Shown: positions 56,773 to 64,000, counted from the first letter of the stretch. The stretch: 64,000 nucleotides of DNA from Hominilimicola fabiformis (GCF_020687385.1 NZ_JAJEQM010000002.1:62001-126000), one strand, 5' to 3'. Numbers and translations: made by a program. The notes: a model not told the origin generated them from the letters alone.

Positions 56773-56958
56773 TCATGTGCTCCGTAAGGAGCGGTCGTGT
56801 GCAATTACCGCCATTAACGGCTCACTGTCGTGATTGATAAACTCTGTTTTGGTTTCATCACTGCCGTAATATTTAATGATGTCTATAATATCAATCTCCT
56901 TAAATTCAATCTTATCTACAGTTTTCTTTTTATTGACCGAACCAATCCAAAAACCCAA
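56773..56958 (-). CDS. Possible small phage gene after the repressor
   Basis: This 61-codon minus-strand frame overlaps the repressor 3' end by 43 bases. It encodes an acidic, Ile/Asp-rich peptide ending AHDRSLRST. An AAGGAG lies inside the frame near codon 20, so a shorter product is possible, although no standard start codon follows at once. I do not recognise it. Confidence 0.3.
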   Translation of the reverse strand: MGFWIGSVNKKKTVDKIEFKEIDIIDIIKYYGSDETKTEFINHDSEPLMAVIAHDRSLRST

Positions 56959-57557
56959 ATACGCAAAACATTTTCATTTTCAAAACGTCTGACAGGGTAC
57001 ATCAGATTTATCGAATGTAATTCAATAAAATTAGGACCGTATACGATTTTCTTAATAACGCCTTCTTCATCATCAATCAATACCACGGCATAACTGCCAC
57101 TGTCTACCGACGACTGACATCTGACAAGTACAAGGTCACCTTCTTCAAACTTCGGATACATACTGTCGCCCTTAACTGTTAAATATCTGTACTCTTGTCC
57201 GTCTTTTACGTCATCGTAGTCTGTCGGTTCATACCAGATAATTTCATTATCGGCAAGACAAACCGTTCCGGCTGCAACAGAACCAATAACAGGAACATTT
57301 ACAAACTTTATATCATCTAACGGATATGTGTTTGATGGGGCAGGTGATTCAGCTTGCATTGGAACGTCATATCCCATAAGCCATGCTTCACTTACATTTA
57401 ACGCTTTACCTAATATATATAGTTTATGTTGTCCAGGTTCTGATTTACCCGCCACATATTGACTTATATCGTTTCTGCCTAATCTCGTATTATTTTCTTT
57501 GCAATAAGGCTCTGCCAATCTTACTATATCAATCTGTTTTAAATTACGTTCTTTCAT
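56916..57557 (-). CDS. S24/LexA-like phage repressor, N-terminally truncated
   Basis: This 213-residue protein has a helix-turn-helix (about 1-60: NLKQIDIVRLAEPY, DISQYVAGKSEPGQ) and a C-terminal S24 peptidase domain. The peptidase domain has Ala-Gly at the cleavage region (VAAGTVCL), Ser in KGDSMYPKF and Lys in the GVIKKIV segment. Homologous repressors begin about 10 residues earlier, and codon Leu just before ATG 57557 continues the expected sequence; the frame then enters unrelated DNA. So the first helix is lost at a deletion junction near 57560. It may still bind DNA weakly or be dead. Confidence 0.85.
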   Translation of the reverse strand: MKERNLKQIDIVRLAEPYCKENNTRLGRNDISQYVAGKSEPGQHKLYILGKALNVSEAWLMGYDVPMQAESPAPSNTYPLDDIKFVNVPVIGSVAAGTVCLADNEIIWYEPTDYDDVKDGQEYRYLTVKGDSMYPKFEEGDLVLVRCQSSVDSGSYAVVLIDDEEGVIKKIVYGPNFIELHSINLMYPVRRFENENVLRIWVFGLVRSIKRKL

Positions 57558-57560
57558 TAG

Positions 57561-57653
57561 GGCAACAGAATTTACGGCTTGGGCGAATGGGGCGAAACAG
57601 GCGGATTGATATTCTCAAATTATCGCATTGAGGAATTTGAATCAAGAATGTAA
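57561..57653 (+). pseudogene. Terminase large subunit fragment
   Basis: A 30-codon frame reads NRIYGLGEWGETGG...SNYRIEEFE, a typical middle part of PBSX-type terminase large subunits, then hits a stop. Both flanks are missing. Its 5' edge abuts the truncated repressor and its 3' edge abuts the truncated head protein, which marks two deletions. Confidence 0.75.
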
Positions 57654-57724
57654 ACAATGACATTGAGAAAACGTTTAAAGCCTATATTTCAACCGATATA
57701 CCCGAAAAAGAGGCACGTCGGCTG

Positions 57725-59050
57725 ATGAGTATAGCCGACAGCGACAAACAGTACGAAGAACTACTTGAACTGTACGACGAAACAGACGACAAGACAGTCA
57801 AAAAGGAAATTCTAAACCGCATAAATGCACAGGCATACGGTGCGAGAATTAGCCGATTAGAGGGATTGAAACGTAATGTGTACATCTATTTCAGACACGT
57901 TGCGAATGAGGCTATAAAGGAACAAAAGAAACTGTATGACAGTGCGGTAAAGACGGCTTATTATACAAACATATTTGATACTGCACAAGGTTTAAACTGC
58001 GGTATTGATTTTTCACTTGTACCGCAAAAGGCGGTTAATAAAGTGTTAAGTGAGCCGTGGCACGGTCACAACTACAGCGAGAGAGTGTGGATACATAACG
58101 ACAGATTTATACAGGCAGTCGGACAAACGATTGAGGACGGTATAATCAGCGGTCACAGTGTAAGCCGTATGACTGATAAGCTGATTGATTACGTCAAAGA
58201 TACTGCACCGGGTGGAATACGAACATCAGCCGAAACTCTTGTGAGGAGTGAAACGGCGCATTTTATGAATCAAGGGCAGAGAATGGCATATGAGGAAATA
58301 GGCATAAAGCAGTATCGTTTTGTTGCGGCACTGTCTGAATTAACGTGTGACACCTGCGGTAATCTTGACGGTAGCGTGTTTGATACCGACAAAGCCGTTG
58401 AGGGCGAAAACTTCCCACCGATACACCCGCGTTGTCGGTGCGTTACGATTATGGCAGACGTGAATTTGACAAGTCGTATTGCACGCGATCCGCTTACGGG
58501 CGAAAATTACAAAGTTGACGGAAGTATGACGTTTGACGAATGGAAAAACAGTCTGTCGGACGAACAGAAAAATGCGTTAAAATATGTTGCAAATAGTGAA
58601 AAACGTGGTATAATAAAGGTAGATAAAGATGTTGCACAGGCTTCGCAAAAATACTTAAACAAAAACGATATGTTGTATATAAATTCAAAAAATATAAAGC
58701 AACTAAAGGGATACGAGGACATTGTATGTCACGGAGATAGATACAGTTTAGTGTTTAAAGATATGAATGGCGACGAAAGCAATGTTTCAGCAAAAGAGTT
58801 TGTTGATATATTAAAGCAAAACCCCGATTATAAGGGCGGTAATATTCGACTTATAGCTTGTGAAGTGGGTGCAGGCGAGGGAATTGTACCACAATATATC
58901 GCAAATGAATTAGGGGTTAAAGTATTAGCACCTACGGAAGTGGTTAATGTATTTCCGAATGGTGATATGTGTGTTGCGAATGACATACAAGACGCATTGC
59001 AAAAGAACGAAACTGGTGAATGGAAAATGTTTGTACCAAAAAGGAAGTGA
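57725..59050 (+). CDS. MuF-type minor head protein with C-terminal toxin-like domain, copy 1
   Basis: The frame is open without a start codon from about 57640; ATG 57725 is the first. It encodes a SPP1 gp7/MuF head domain (about 1-275) with CxxC at Cys208/Cys211 and HPRCRC at His234. A distinct C-terminal domain follows (about 300-441). That domain has His336 (CHGD) and Cys379 (LIACEVG), each after a hydrophobic strand, then VLAPTEVV and the end FVPKRK. Phage MuF proteins with exchangeable C-terminal toxins are known. Peptidase activity is inferred from the His-Gly/Cys layout. The N terminus is lost to a deletion. An immunity-like gene starts 6 bases downstream. Confidence 0.75.
   Translation: MSIADSDKQYEELLELYDETDDKTVKKEILNRINAQAYGARISRLEGLKRNVYIYFRHVANEAIKEQKKLYDSAVKTAYYTNIFDTAQGLNCGIDFSLVPQKAVNKVLSEPWHGHNYSERVWIHNDRFIQAVGQTIEDGIISGHSVSRMTDKLIDYVKDTAPGGIRTSAETLVRSETAHFMNQGQRMAYEEIGIKQYRFVAALSELTCDTCGNLDGSVFDTDKAVEGENFPPIHPRCRCVTIMADVNLTSRIARDPLTGENYKVDGSMTFDEWKNSLSDEQKNALKYVANSEKRGIIKVDKDVAQASQKYLNKNDMLYINSKNIKQLKGYEDIVCHGDRYSLVFKDMNGDESNVSAKEFVDILKQNPDYKGGNIRLIACEVGAGEGIVPQYIANELGVKVLAPTEVVNVFPNGDMCVANDIQDALQKNETGEWKMFVPKRK
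57875..58619 (+). repeat. Tandem duplication, unit 1 (MuF domain)
   Basis: About 745 bases match 59655-60399 with a constant offset of 1,780 and no gaps; by eye roughly 95 percent of positions are identical. Similarity stops abruptly after AAACGTGGTATAATAAA, where the C-terminal domains begin. Confidence 0.9.
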
Positions 59051-59056
59051 TAGATT

Positions 59057-59365
59057 ATGCAACTTATAGGTTTTAAAGAGTTAAGCGGGTGTAATAGTTG
59101 TTCAGAAAGTTTACATAACAATATATCTGATGTTGAATGTGCAAACAAGAAAACAATATTAGACTATTTAAAAAAGGGAACATCTATCTTTGTGCGTACA
59201 GATATTTTGCACGATATATTTACGGGTGATACCATATCGTATGAAAATTGCGTTTTAGGTGATAACAAGTACATATGGAGCAATGAATTAATATATTATG
59301 TTGAAAAATATAATGCAGAGTTGCCTGATGAATTTATAAAACATATATTAAAAGCACGTTGTTAG
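59057..59365 (+). CDS. Immunity-like small protein 1
   Basis: This 102-residue protein starts 6 bases after the toxin-like gene, with AAGGAAGTGA as its ribosome site. It shares a C-terminal core with the protein at 60810: DIFTG, then a W, YYVEKYN and a short helical end. The N-terminal half is diverged, with several Cys. The position directly after a toxin-like gene and its pairing in both cassettes argue for an immunity role. No known Imm family could be named. Confidence 0.68.
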   Translation: MQLIGFKELSGCNSCSESLHNNISDVECANKKTILDYLKKGTSIFVRTDILHDIFTGDTISYENCVLGDNKYIWSNELIYYVEKYNAELPDEFIKHILKARC

Positions 59366-59377
59366 ACGTGCTTTTTT
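59353..59377 (+). terminator. Terminator of cassette 1
   Basis: The stem AGCACGT/ACGTGCT with a 6-base loop is followed by T residues and overlaps the stop codon of the small gene. Confidence 0.85.
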
Positions 59378-59382
59378 GATAC

Positions 59383-59417
59383 ATTGAAAGGCGGTGATAG
59401 TGTGAGAATAGGCACAA
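59383..59417 (+). repeat. Cassette tail repeat, copy 1
   Basis: ATTGAAAGGCGGTGATAGTG with the following 15 bases recurs almost unchanged at 61153-61187. It looks like the ribosome site and first codons of the next phage gene, cut off soon after (GTG, MRIGTTYT, stop). Confidence 0.8.
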
Positions 59418-59539
59418 CATACACATAGAAGAAAGGAATGGTGATCCGATTATCTCCCGTGCAGGGTTAAGCATTGTCCTAAACAAGACATAAAAAGGTT
59501 TTATTTTTATACAATTTTTCAGAAAGAAATGATTTAATT

Positions 59540-59674
59540 ATGGCAGAGCCAAACACAGACACAACACCACCGACAGACCCAAAAACTTCAACACCGCTGA
59601 CAGACGATGAGGGCAAGGCGATTGATGACGCAGTAGCGGCGGGCAAAAGCGAAGAATGTATATATTTACTTTAG
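59540..59674 (+). pseudogene. Fragment of a phage gene fused out of frame to MuF copy 2
   Basis: A 44-codon frame begins MAEPNTDTTPPTDPK, a Thr/Pro-rich acidic start like those of phage scaffold or DUF4355-type proteins. After about codon 38 the DNA becomes the MuF repeat in another frame. So it is a recombination junction near 59650. The region 59418-59539 between holds no gene that I can support. Confidence 0.5.
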
Positions 59675-60399
59675 GCACGTTGCAAACGAGGCTATAAAGG
59701 AACAAAAGAAACTGTATGACAGTGCGGTAAAGACGGCGTATTATACGAATATTTTTGATACCGCACAAGGTTTAAACTGCGGTATTGATTTTTCACTAAT
59801 TCCGCAAAGAGCGGTTAATAAAGTGTTAAGTGAGCCGTGGCACGGTCACAACTACAGCGAGAGAGTGTGGATACATAACAACAGATTTATACAGGCAGTC
59901 GGACAGACGATTGAGGACGGTATAATCAGCGGTCACAGTGTAAGCCGTATGACCGACAAGCTGATTGATTACGTCAAAGATACTGCACCGGGGGGAATAC
60001 GAACATCAGCCGAAACTCTTGTGAGGAGCGAAACGGCGCATTTTATGAACCAAGGTCAAAAGATGGCGTATGAGGAAATAGGTATAAAACAGTATCGTTT
60101 TGTTGCGGCACTGTCTGAATTGACGTGTGACAGGTGCGGAAGTCTTGACGGTAGCGTGTTTGATACCGACAAAGCCGTTGAGGACGAAAACTTCCCACCG
60201 ATACACCCACGTTGTCGGTGCGTTACGATTATGGCAGACGTGAATTTGACGAGTCGTATTGCACGCGATCCGCTCACTGGTGAAAATTATAAGGTTGACG
60301 GCAATATGACGTTTGATGAATGGAAAAACAGTTTGTCGGACGAACAGAAAAATGCGTTAAAATATGTTGCAAATGCTGAAAAACGTGGTATAATAAAAG
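59655..60399 (+). repeat. Tandem duplication, unit 2 (MuF domain)
   Basis: Second copy of the head-domain DNA at 57875-58619, offset 1,780 bases. Differences are mostly silent third-position changes, which suggests that coding constraint operated after duplication or that the copy came from a related phage. Confidence 0.9.
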
Positions 60400-60803
60400 C
60401 GGAGCCTTTATCAATTAGATTTGTTAATTCATCGGATAGCTTGTACAATAATTCAAAAATGATAAAACCTATTAAAGGATTTGAAGACGTGGTTATACAC
60501 GGAGATAAAACAGGCTTTGCATATTTTGATAAAAGTGGCAAAGAATTATACTATACAGTACGCGAATTTGCTGAAATACTAAAAAGTAGTGGATTATATC
60601 AAGGTGGAAATATAAGATTAATATATTGTGAAACTGGAGCCGATGGAGCTACTACAGCAATGAGTTTAGCAGAACAATTAAATGTAAAAGTAATAGCTCC
60701 CTCGAATGTTGTATGGGTAATGCCAGATGGTACAATGACAATAGGAGATACACCCAATTCAAATAATGGAGAGTGGAGAGTTTTTGAGCCTAAAAGGAAG
60801 TGA
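59823..60803 (+). CDS. MuF-type head domain with C-terminal toxin-like domain, copy 2 (orphan module)
   Basis: The frame is open from 59637, after a TAG at 59634-59636, but has no ATG; the first candidate is GTG 59823, with no clear ribosome site. The MuF domain keeps Cys pairs (CDRCG, HPRCRC). From about residue 195 it diverges from copy 1 yet keeps the same layout: IHGD with His226, LIYCETG with Cys269 (spacing 43, as in copy 1), VIAPSNVVW and the end FEPKRK. It looks like a 5'-truncated orphan module that could recombine with copy 1. Expression is uncertain. Confidence 0.65.
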   Translation: MLSEPWHGHNYSERVWIHNNRFIQAVGQTIEDGIISGHSVSRMTDKLIDYVKDTAPGGIRTSAETLVRSETAHFMNQGQKMAYEEIGIKQYRFVAALSELTCDRCGSLDGSVFDTDKAVEDENFPPIHPRCRCVTIMADVNLTSRIARDPLTGENYKVDGNMTFDEWKNSLSDEQKNALKYVANAEKRGIIKAEPLSIRFVNSSDSLYNNSKMIKPIKGFEDVVIHGDKTGFAYFDKSGKELYYTVREFAEILKSSGLYQGGNIRLIYCETGADGATTAMSLAEQLNVKVIAPSNVVWVMPDGTMTIGDTPNSNNGEWRVFEPKRK

Positions 60804-60809
60804 TATGAA

Positions 60810-61115
60810 ATGAAACAGGTATGTAGTTCAAAAGATTTATACATAAATTCAAATTATATAAAACACCATATAGGTAATAATCATTTTACAGGACAGCAAC
60901 AAATTGTAGAATATTTAAAGCAAGGAAAATGTATAGCAAGTGCGGCTGGACGTGCAAAAGACATATTTACAGGAAAAACTATAAACGAAGAATTGACATT
61001 TATGACGGATGGTAAATATGAATGGCGTTCTGATATTGCGTATTATGTGGAAAAATATAATTTGAGATTGTCAAAAGACTTTGAAGATTATGTGTTAAAA
61101 AAACGAAAAAATTAA
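60810..61115 (+). CDS. Immunity-like small protein 2
   Basis: This 101-residue protein starts 6 bases after copy 2, with AGGAAGTGA upstream. It is a diverged paralogue of the protein at 59057: DIFTGKTI, YEWRSDIAYYVEKYN and a Lys-rich end. The N-terminal half differs strongly, as would be expected if it matches a different toxin variant. The role is inferred from context. Confidence 0.68.
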   Translation: MKQVCSSKDLYINSNYIKHHIGNNHFTGQQQIVEYLKQGKCIASAAGRAKDIFTGKTINEELTFMTDGKYEWRSDIAYYVEKYNLRLSKDFEDYVLKKRKN

Positions 61116-61139
61116 GCACGTTTGCGGACGTGCTTTTTT
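61115..61139 (+). terminator. Terminator of cassette 2
   Basis: The stem AGCACGT/ACGTGCT is the same as in cassette 1, with a different 6-base loop (TTGCGG), then T residues. Confidence 0.85.
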
Positions 61140-61152
61140 GATATTCAAATTT

Positions 61153-61187
61153 ATTGAAAGGCGGTGATAGTGTGAGAGTAGGCACAA
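61153..61187 (+). repeat. Cassette tail repeat, copy 2
   Basis: Nearly identical to 59383-59417. The reading frame after its GTG stops after 13 codons. From 61190 to 61450 I see only a possible TTGACA element (near 61208), two very short frames and the hairpin CCGTTAT/ATAACGG; no gene is supported there. Confidence 0.8.
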
Positions 61188-61452
61188 TAATAAAAAAATC
61201 AACAAAAATTTGAAAAATATTGACAATATGTTGTAATATAAATACAAGGTAAGGAAATGAACCTAAGTATTAAAGAAGGGAGTACAAGACCAATGCTTGA
61301 TATAATCGAAAAAAGGTCAGCCTAACAACATCCGTTATCTCACTAATAACGGCAATATATTGTTTAAACTAACCAAAAAGTAACCGTAGTAGAGGGTAAA
61401 ACCGCTCTGTACAGTGTTATTATATATCAAGCAGGATTATGCAAACAGATTT

Positions 61453-61533
61453 ATGCAAATATTAACGTTAATTATCAGTATTATTGCTATTATTATTAGT
61501 ATCGCTGCATTGGTAAATGTGTGTAAAAAATAA
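61453..61533 (+). CDS. Possible 26-residue membrane peptide
   Basis: ATG 61453 encodes 26 residues, nearly all Ile, Leu, Ala and Val, with a VCKK end: a single membrane span with a basic tail, like type I toxin peptides. The ribosome site is weak and distant (AGGATT). No antisense RNA promoter was identified with confidence. Confidence 0.3.
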   Translation: MQILTLIISIIAIIISIAALVNVCKK

Positions 61534-61624
61534 TGCACGAAAAACAAGAAAGTATGAGGAAGTGTCTGTCAAAACACTAATTTCACTTTGACAATTTAGT
61601 CCAAGCACGCGAATATAATAAAAG

Positions 61625-61654
61625 AAACGGAGTACAAAAATCTGTACTCCGTTT
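61625..61654. terminator. Hairpin, possible terminator or element end
   Basis: AAACGGAGTACA pairs perfectly with TGTACTCCGTTT around a 6-base loop. There is no T run after it, so it may be structural or mark an old element boundary. Confidence 0.45.
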
Positions 61655-61683
61655 AGTCTGTATCACTAAGGGACAAAGCTGTT

Positions 61684-61767
61684 TTAATCAAGCGATATAT
61701 CTTTCCATTTCAACATCTGTGCAGTTTTGCGTAAATTGCGTAGCCTTAGTCCAATATTATAGCTCAT
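61684..61767 (-). pseudogene. Truncated XRE-type helix-turn-helix fragment
   Basis: A 27-codon minus-strand frame begins MSYNIGLRLRNLRKTAQM, like the first helix of XRE regulators, then ends. The rest of the domain is missing. Probably a relic at the edge of the prophage. Confidence 0.4.
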
Positions 61768-61868
61768 AGCATTCACCAATTTGTATTTTATAGTATAGAA
61801 TTTTTCTTTTCAAACTGTTATAGTATATATTTTTTTAAAATAACTATTGTTTATATATTGTGTAAAAT

Positions 61869-62666
61869 TTATAGAAATAAAAGTAAGCTGAGCGCTATTA
61901 TTGCCATACCGAGTATGACGCCTATAATAGTGACTTTGCTTTTTTCATATTCACGTGCCATCGGTAAAAGTTCTTCTATTGAAATAAATACCATAATTCC
62001 GGCAATTATTCCGAATAAAATACCGAATACGACATCGTTGAAAAACGGACGTAAAATTAAATAACCGATTATAGCACCTAAAGGTTCCGTAATACCCGAA
62101 AAAAACGATACTATAAATGCTCTTTTTCTGCTGCCTGTTGAGTAGTATATCGGTACAGACGTAGCAATTCCTTCCGGAATATTATGGATTGCTATGGCGA
62201 CAGCTATGGCAAGCCCAAGATGGGGGTCTTTTAGGGCGGAGGTGAAGGTTGCGAGGCCTTCGGGGAAGTTATGTATGCCGATTGCGAGGGCTGTCATAAA
62301 TCCCATACGTTTTAGGGCAATCGAGCGGGTTTCGTTTTCGGTCAGATTACCTATATCACCCTCTGTTGACGGCACAAAGTAGTCTATAAGTCCGATAAGA
62401 AGTATTCCGACAAAGAATGATACTACCGCGATATAATATCCCACAGTGTCATTTGTAGCTGACGCGATATATGTGCGTGACTTCTGAAAAATTTCAATCA
62501 TTGAAACGTATATCATTACTCCGGCTGAAAATCCGAGCGAGCCGGCGAGAAATTTTGTATTTGTGGTTTTTGCAAACAATGCTATTATACTGCCGATTCC
62601 GGTTGCAAGTCCTGCCATAACCGTCAGCGACAGCGCGAACAGTACATTTGTTTCCACTAAAATCAT
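61869..62666 (-). CDS. ZIP family metal transporter (ZupT-like)
   Basis: This 265-residue transporter has eight predicted membrane spans. Metal-binding motifs are HNFPEGLATF (helix 4) and HNIPEGIATSVP (helix 5). It imports zinc or other divalent metals. AAGGAG touches ATG 62666 and lies 9 bases from GTG 62657, so the true start may be 62657. It is the first intact gene after the prophage remnant. Confidence 0.94.
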   Translation of the reverse strand: MILVETNVLFALSLTVMAGLATGIGSIIALFAKTTNTKFLAGSLGFSAGVMIYVSMIEIFQKSRTYIASATNDTVGYYIAVVSFFVGILLIGLIDYFVPSTEGDIGNLTENETRSIALKRMGFMTALAIGIHNFPEGLATFTSALKDPHLGLAIAVAIAIHNIPEGIATSVPIYYSTGSRKRAFIVSFFSGITEPLGAIIGYLILRPFFNDVVFGILFGIIAGIMVFISIEELLPMAREYEKSKVTIIGVILGMAIIALSLLLFL

Positions 62667-62729
62667 CTCCTTAAAAGTTCTTATGGTATAATACGTTGCA
62701 CGAATTTTTTTTGTTACTTAAATTAATTG

Positions 62730-62758
62730 TTGCCAATTTCAAAAAAAGGGTATATAAT
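62730..62758 (+). promoter_or_regulatory. Promoter of the methyltransferase-dprA unit
   Basis: TTGCCA at 62730-62735, a 17-base spacer and TATAAT at 62753-62758. Confidence 0.75.
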
Positions 62759-62799
62759 TAGTTGAAAATACTTATATAGAATAGATAAGGAAATGATTT

Positions 62800-63570
62800 A
62801 TGTTAGAGATTACTTCTTCATCAAACAATAAATGCAAATATGTAAAATCGCTGTCGCAGAAAAAATCAAGGCAGAAATACGGTGAGTATACAATAGAAGG
62901 AATAAAATCGGTATCGGACGCATTAAATTCCGAAAGGGAGATAACGGCACTATATGTATCGGACAGTTTTTTTGAAAACGAAAAATTCAAATATCCGAAA
63001 GATATTTCATTATACAAGGTACAAGACGACGTATTTATGAAAATGTGCGATACAAAAGCACCGCAGGGCATACTTGCGGTTGTGAAAATCGAAGATGAAA
63101 CCGATTTTACACCAAACACGGAAAAATCGTATATATATTGCGACTGTATAAATGACCCGGGTAATCTCGGAACGATAATCAGAACGGCTGATGCGGCAGG
63201 ATTTGACGGAGTGTTGTTGTCGGATGGGTGCGTTGATTTATACAGTCCGAAAACGGTGCGTTCAAGTATGGGTTCGTTTTTTAATATGAAAGTTGTGACA
63301 GGTGTGTCATATGAAAAACTCAGCGAATACAAAAACAGCGGTTTTCAGCTTATCGGCGGTGCACTTGGTGACAATACAATAGATTACCGCAGTGCGGATA
63401 TGAAAAAACCTACTATTATAATAGTAGGAAATGAGGCAAACGGAATATCGGAAGATGTTCAGAAAATGTGTCAATGCGTTAAAATTCCGATTTTGGGGAA
63501 AGCCGAATCGCTAAATGCGGGAGTTGCGGCGGCAATATTAATGTACGAACTTGTTCGCCAAAGGTCTTGA
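62800..63570 (+). CDS. SpoU/TrmH family RNA 2'-O-methyltransferase
   Basis: This 256-residue enzyme has an L30e-like substrate-binding N terminus (residues about 1-95) and a SPOUT knot: DCINDPGNLGTIIRTADAAGFDGV, IIIVGNEANGIS and IPILGKAESLNAGVAAAILMYEL. It methylates rRNA or tRNA; the exact site cannot be told from sequence. Confidence 0.95.
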   Translation: MLEITSSSNNKCKYVKSLSQKKSRQKYGEYTIEGIKSVSDALNSEREITALYVSDSFFENEKFKYPKDISLYKVQDDVFMKMCDTKAPQGILAVVKIEDETDFTPNTEKSYIYCDCINDPGNLGTIIRTADAAGFDGVLLSDGCVDLYSPKTVRSSMGSFFNMKVVTGVSYEKLSEYKNSGFQLIGGALGDNTIDYRSADMKKPTIIIVGNEANGISEDVQKMCQCVKIPILGKAESLNAGVAAAILMYELVRQRS

Positions 63571-63622
63571 CAATTTTTGAGATTTGTAGTAATGTAACAT
63601 ATGTATTTTAGGTGGTGGATTG

Positions 63623-64000
63623 ATGGAACATATACTTTATTGGTTATGGCTTACAACTAAATACGGTGTTACGCCATCAAAAATTAAAGTGCTTTTAGAG
63701 TATTTTAAAACTGTTGAAGAAATATATTTTTCAAAAAACTTCAATAATATATACGGTTTGAGTGACAAAATAAAATCAAGTCTTGCAGACAAGGATTTAT
63801 CCAAAGCAGAAAAAATACTTGAACAAACCGCAAAATTAAATCAGAAAATATTGGTTTACGACAGTGAAAGCTATCCGCAAATATTAAAGAATATATCAAG
63901 TCCGCCGTATGTCTTGTATGTACAGGGCAAGGTGTTGGAGCTTGATAAGGTGCTTACAATAGGCGTTGTGGGTACACGAAATTCGTCGGAATACGGACGT
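63623..64000 (+). CDS. dprA: DNA processing protein DprA, 5' part (cut by window end)
   Basis: 126 codons are visible from ATG 63623, with AGGTGG upstream. The N-terminal helical part (WLWLTTKYGVTPSKIKVLLEYF) and the start of the Rossmann fold (YPQILKNISSPPYVLYVQGK, VGTRNSSEYGR) are those of DprA, which loads RecA on incoming single-stranded DNA. The gene continues beyond the window. Confidence 0.92.
   Translation, partial: MEHILYWLWLTTKYGVTPSKIKVLLEYFKTVEEIYFSKNFNNIYGLSDKIKSSLADKDLSKAEKILEQTAKLNQKILVYDSESYPQILKNISSPPYVLYVQGKVLELDKVLTIGVVGTRNSSEYGR

Noticed and set aside
59418-59539. Separate gene between cassette 1 and the MuF copy 2 junction
   Set aside because: Frames are shorter than 15 codons and have no consistent ribosome site; it reads as phage debris.
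54500-61868. CRISPR array or cas genes in the mobile region
   Set aside because: No regularly spaced short repeats; the only repeats are the MuF duplication and its tail.
61140-61868. Right attachment site matching the tRNA-Leu 3' end
   Set aside because: No copy of GGTTCAAGTCCTG or the acceptor end was found by eye here; the right boundary remains unplaced.

Overview
The window reads as chromosome of an anaerobic, low-GC, Gram-positive Clostridia-class gut-type bacterium. The evidence is AT-rich DNA with strong AGGAGG-type ribosome binding sites, a PolC-type DNA polymerase III, a single-chain PurL of about 1,240 residues, the dnaX-ybaB-recR set with a small SRP RNA, a DUF4364 protein, indolepyruvate ferredoxin oxidoreductase, a fused 2-hydroxyacyl-CoA dehydratase activase, and secreted proteins carrying copper-amine-oxidase-N-like stalk repeats. 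I cannot name the species.

Layout. 1-2779: a heterodimeric ABC exporter, first gene cut by the window edge. 2885-7219: an aromatic 2-oxoacid cluster (iorA, iorB, a 40-residue membrane peptide, a phenylacetate-CoA ligase-like gene, a tandem ACT protein). 7389-13901: a 2,170-residue secreted family 2 glycoside hydrolase. 14005-15230: two metallophosphoesterases. 15267-15712: a GC-rich repeat block. 15739-23568: housekeeping genes (exonuclease, mtnN-luxS, lrgAB, DUF4364, rnhB-yraN, dipeptidase, rsmE, sirtuin, phosphopantetheinyl transferase). 23655-26588: pdxST with a divergent MocR/PdxR-type regulator. 26680-28229: tRNA-Gly and a polytopic membrane protein. 28405-36234: purL and polC. 36318-46511: an AT-rich orphan gene, a serpin lipoprotein, the giant activase, an HtrA-like protease and another stalk-repeat secreted protein. 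46553-49612: recR, ybaB, dnaX and SRP RNA, all on the minus strand. 49717-54352: an RNase M5-like gene, ylxM-ffh-rpsP-khpA-rimM-trmD. 54409-61868: tRNA-Leu(CAG) followed by a decayed prophage. 61869-64000: a ZIP transporter, a SpoU-type methyltransferase and the 5' part of dprA.

The most unusual region is the prophage remnant. A twice-frameshifted tyrosine integrase lies beside tRNA-Leu, then a NYN-domain gene with one in-frame stop, an S24-type repressor, and a scrap of terminase large subunit. Repressor and terminase are both truncated at one deletion junction near 57560. What survives of the structural region is a tandem pair of MuF-type (SPP1 gp7-like) minor head protein genes. They share about 745 bp of near-identical, indel-free DNA and then carry diverged C-terminal domains. 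Each is followed by a related small gene of about 100 residues and a hairpin terminator. This looks like a phage-borne polymorphic toxin with immunity genes, plus an orphan toxin-immunity module. The C-terminal domains show a His-Gly and Cys arrangement reminiscent of clan CD cysteine peptidases; that functional idea is inference.

Many transcription units have clear sigma-A-like promoters with 17-base spacers and clear hairpin terminators; these are listed individually.
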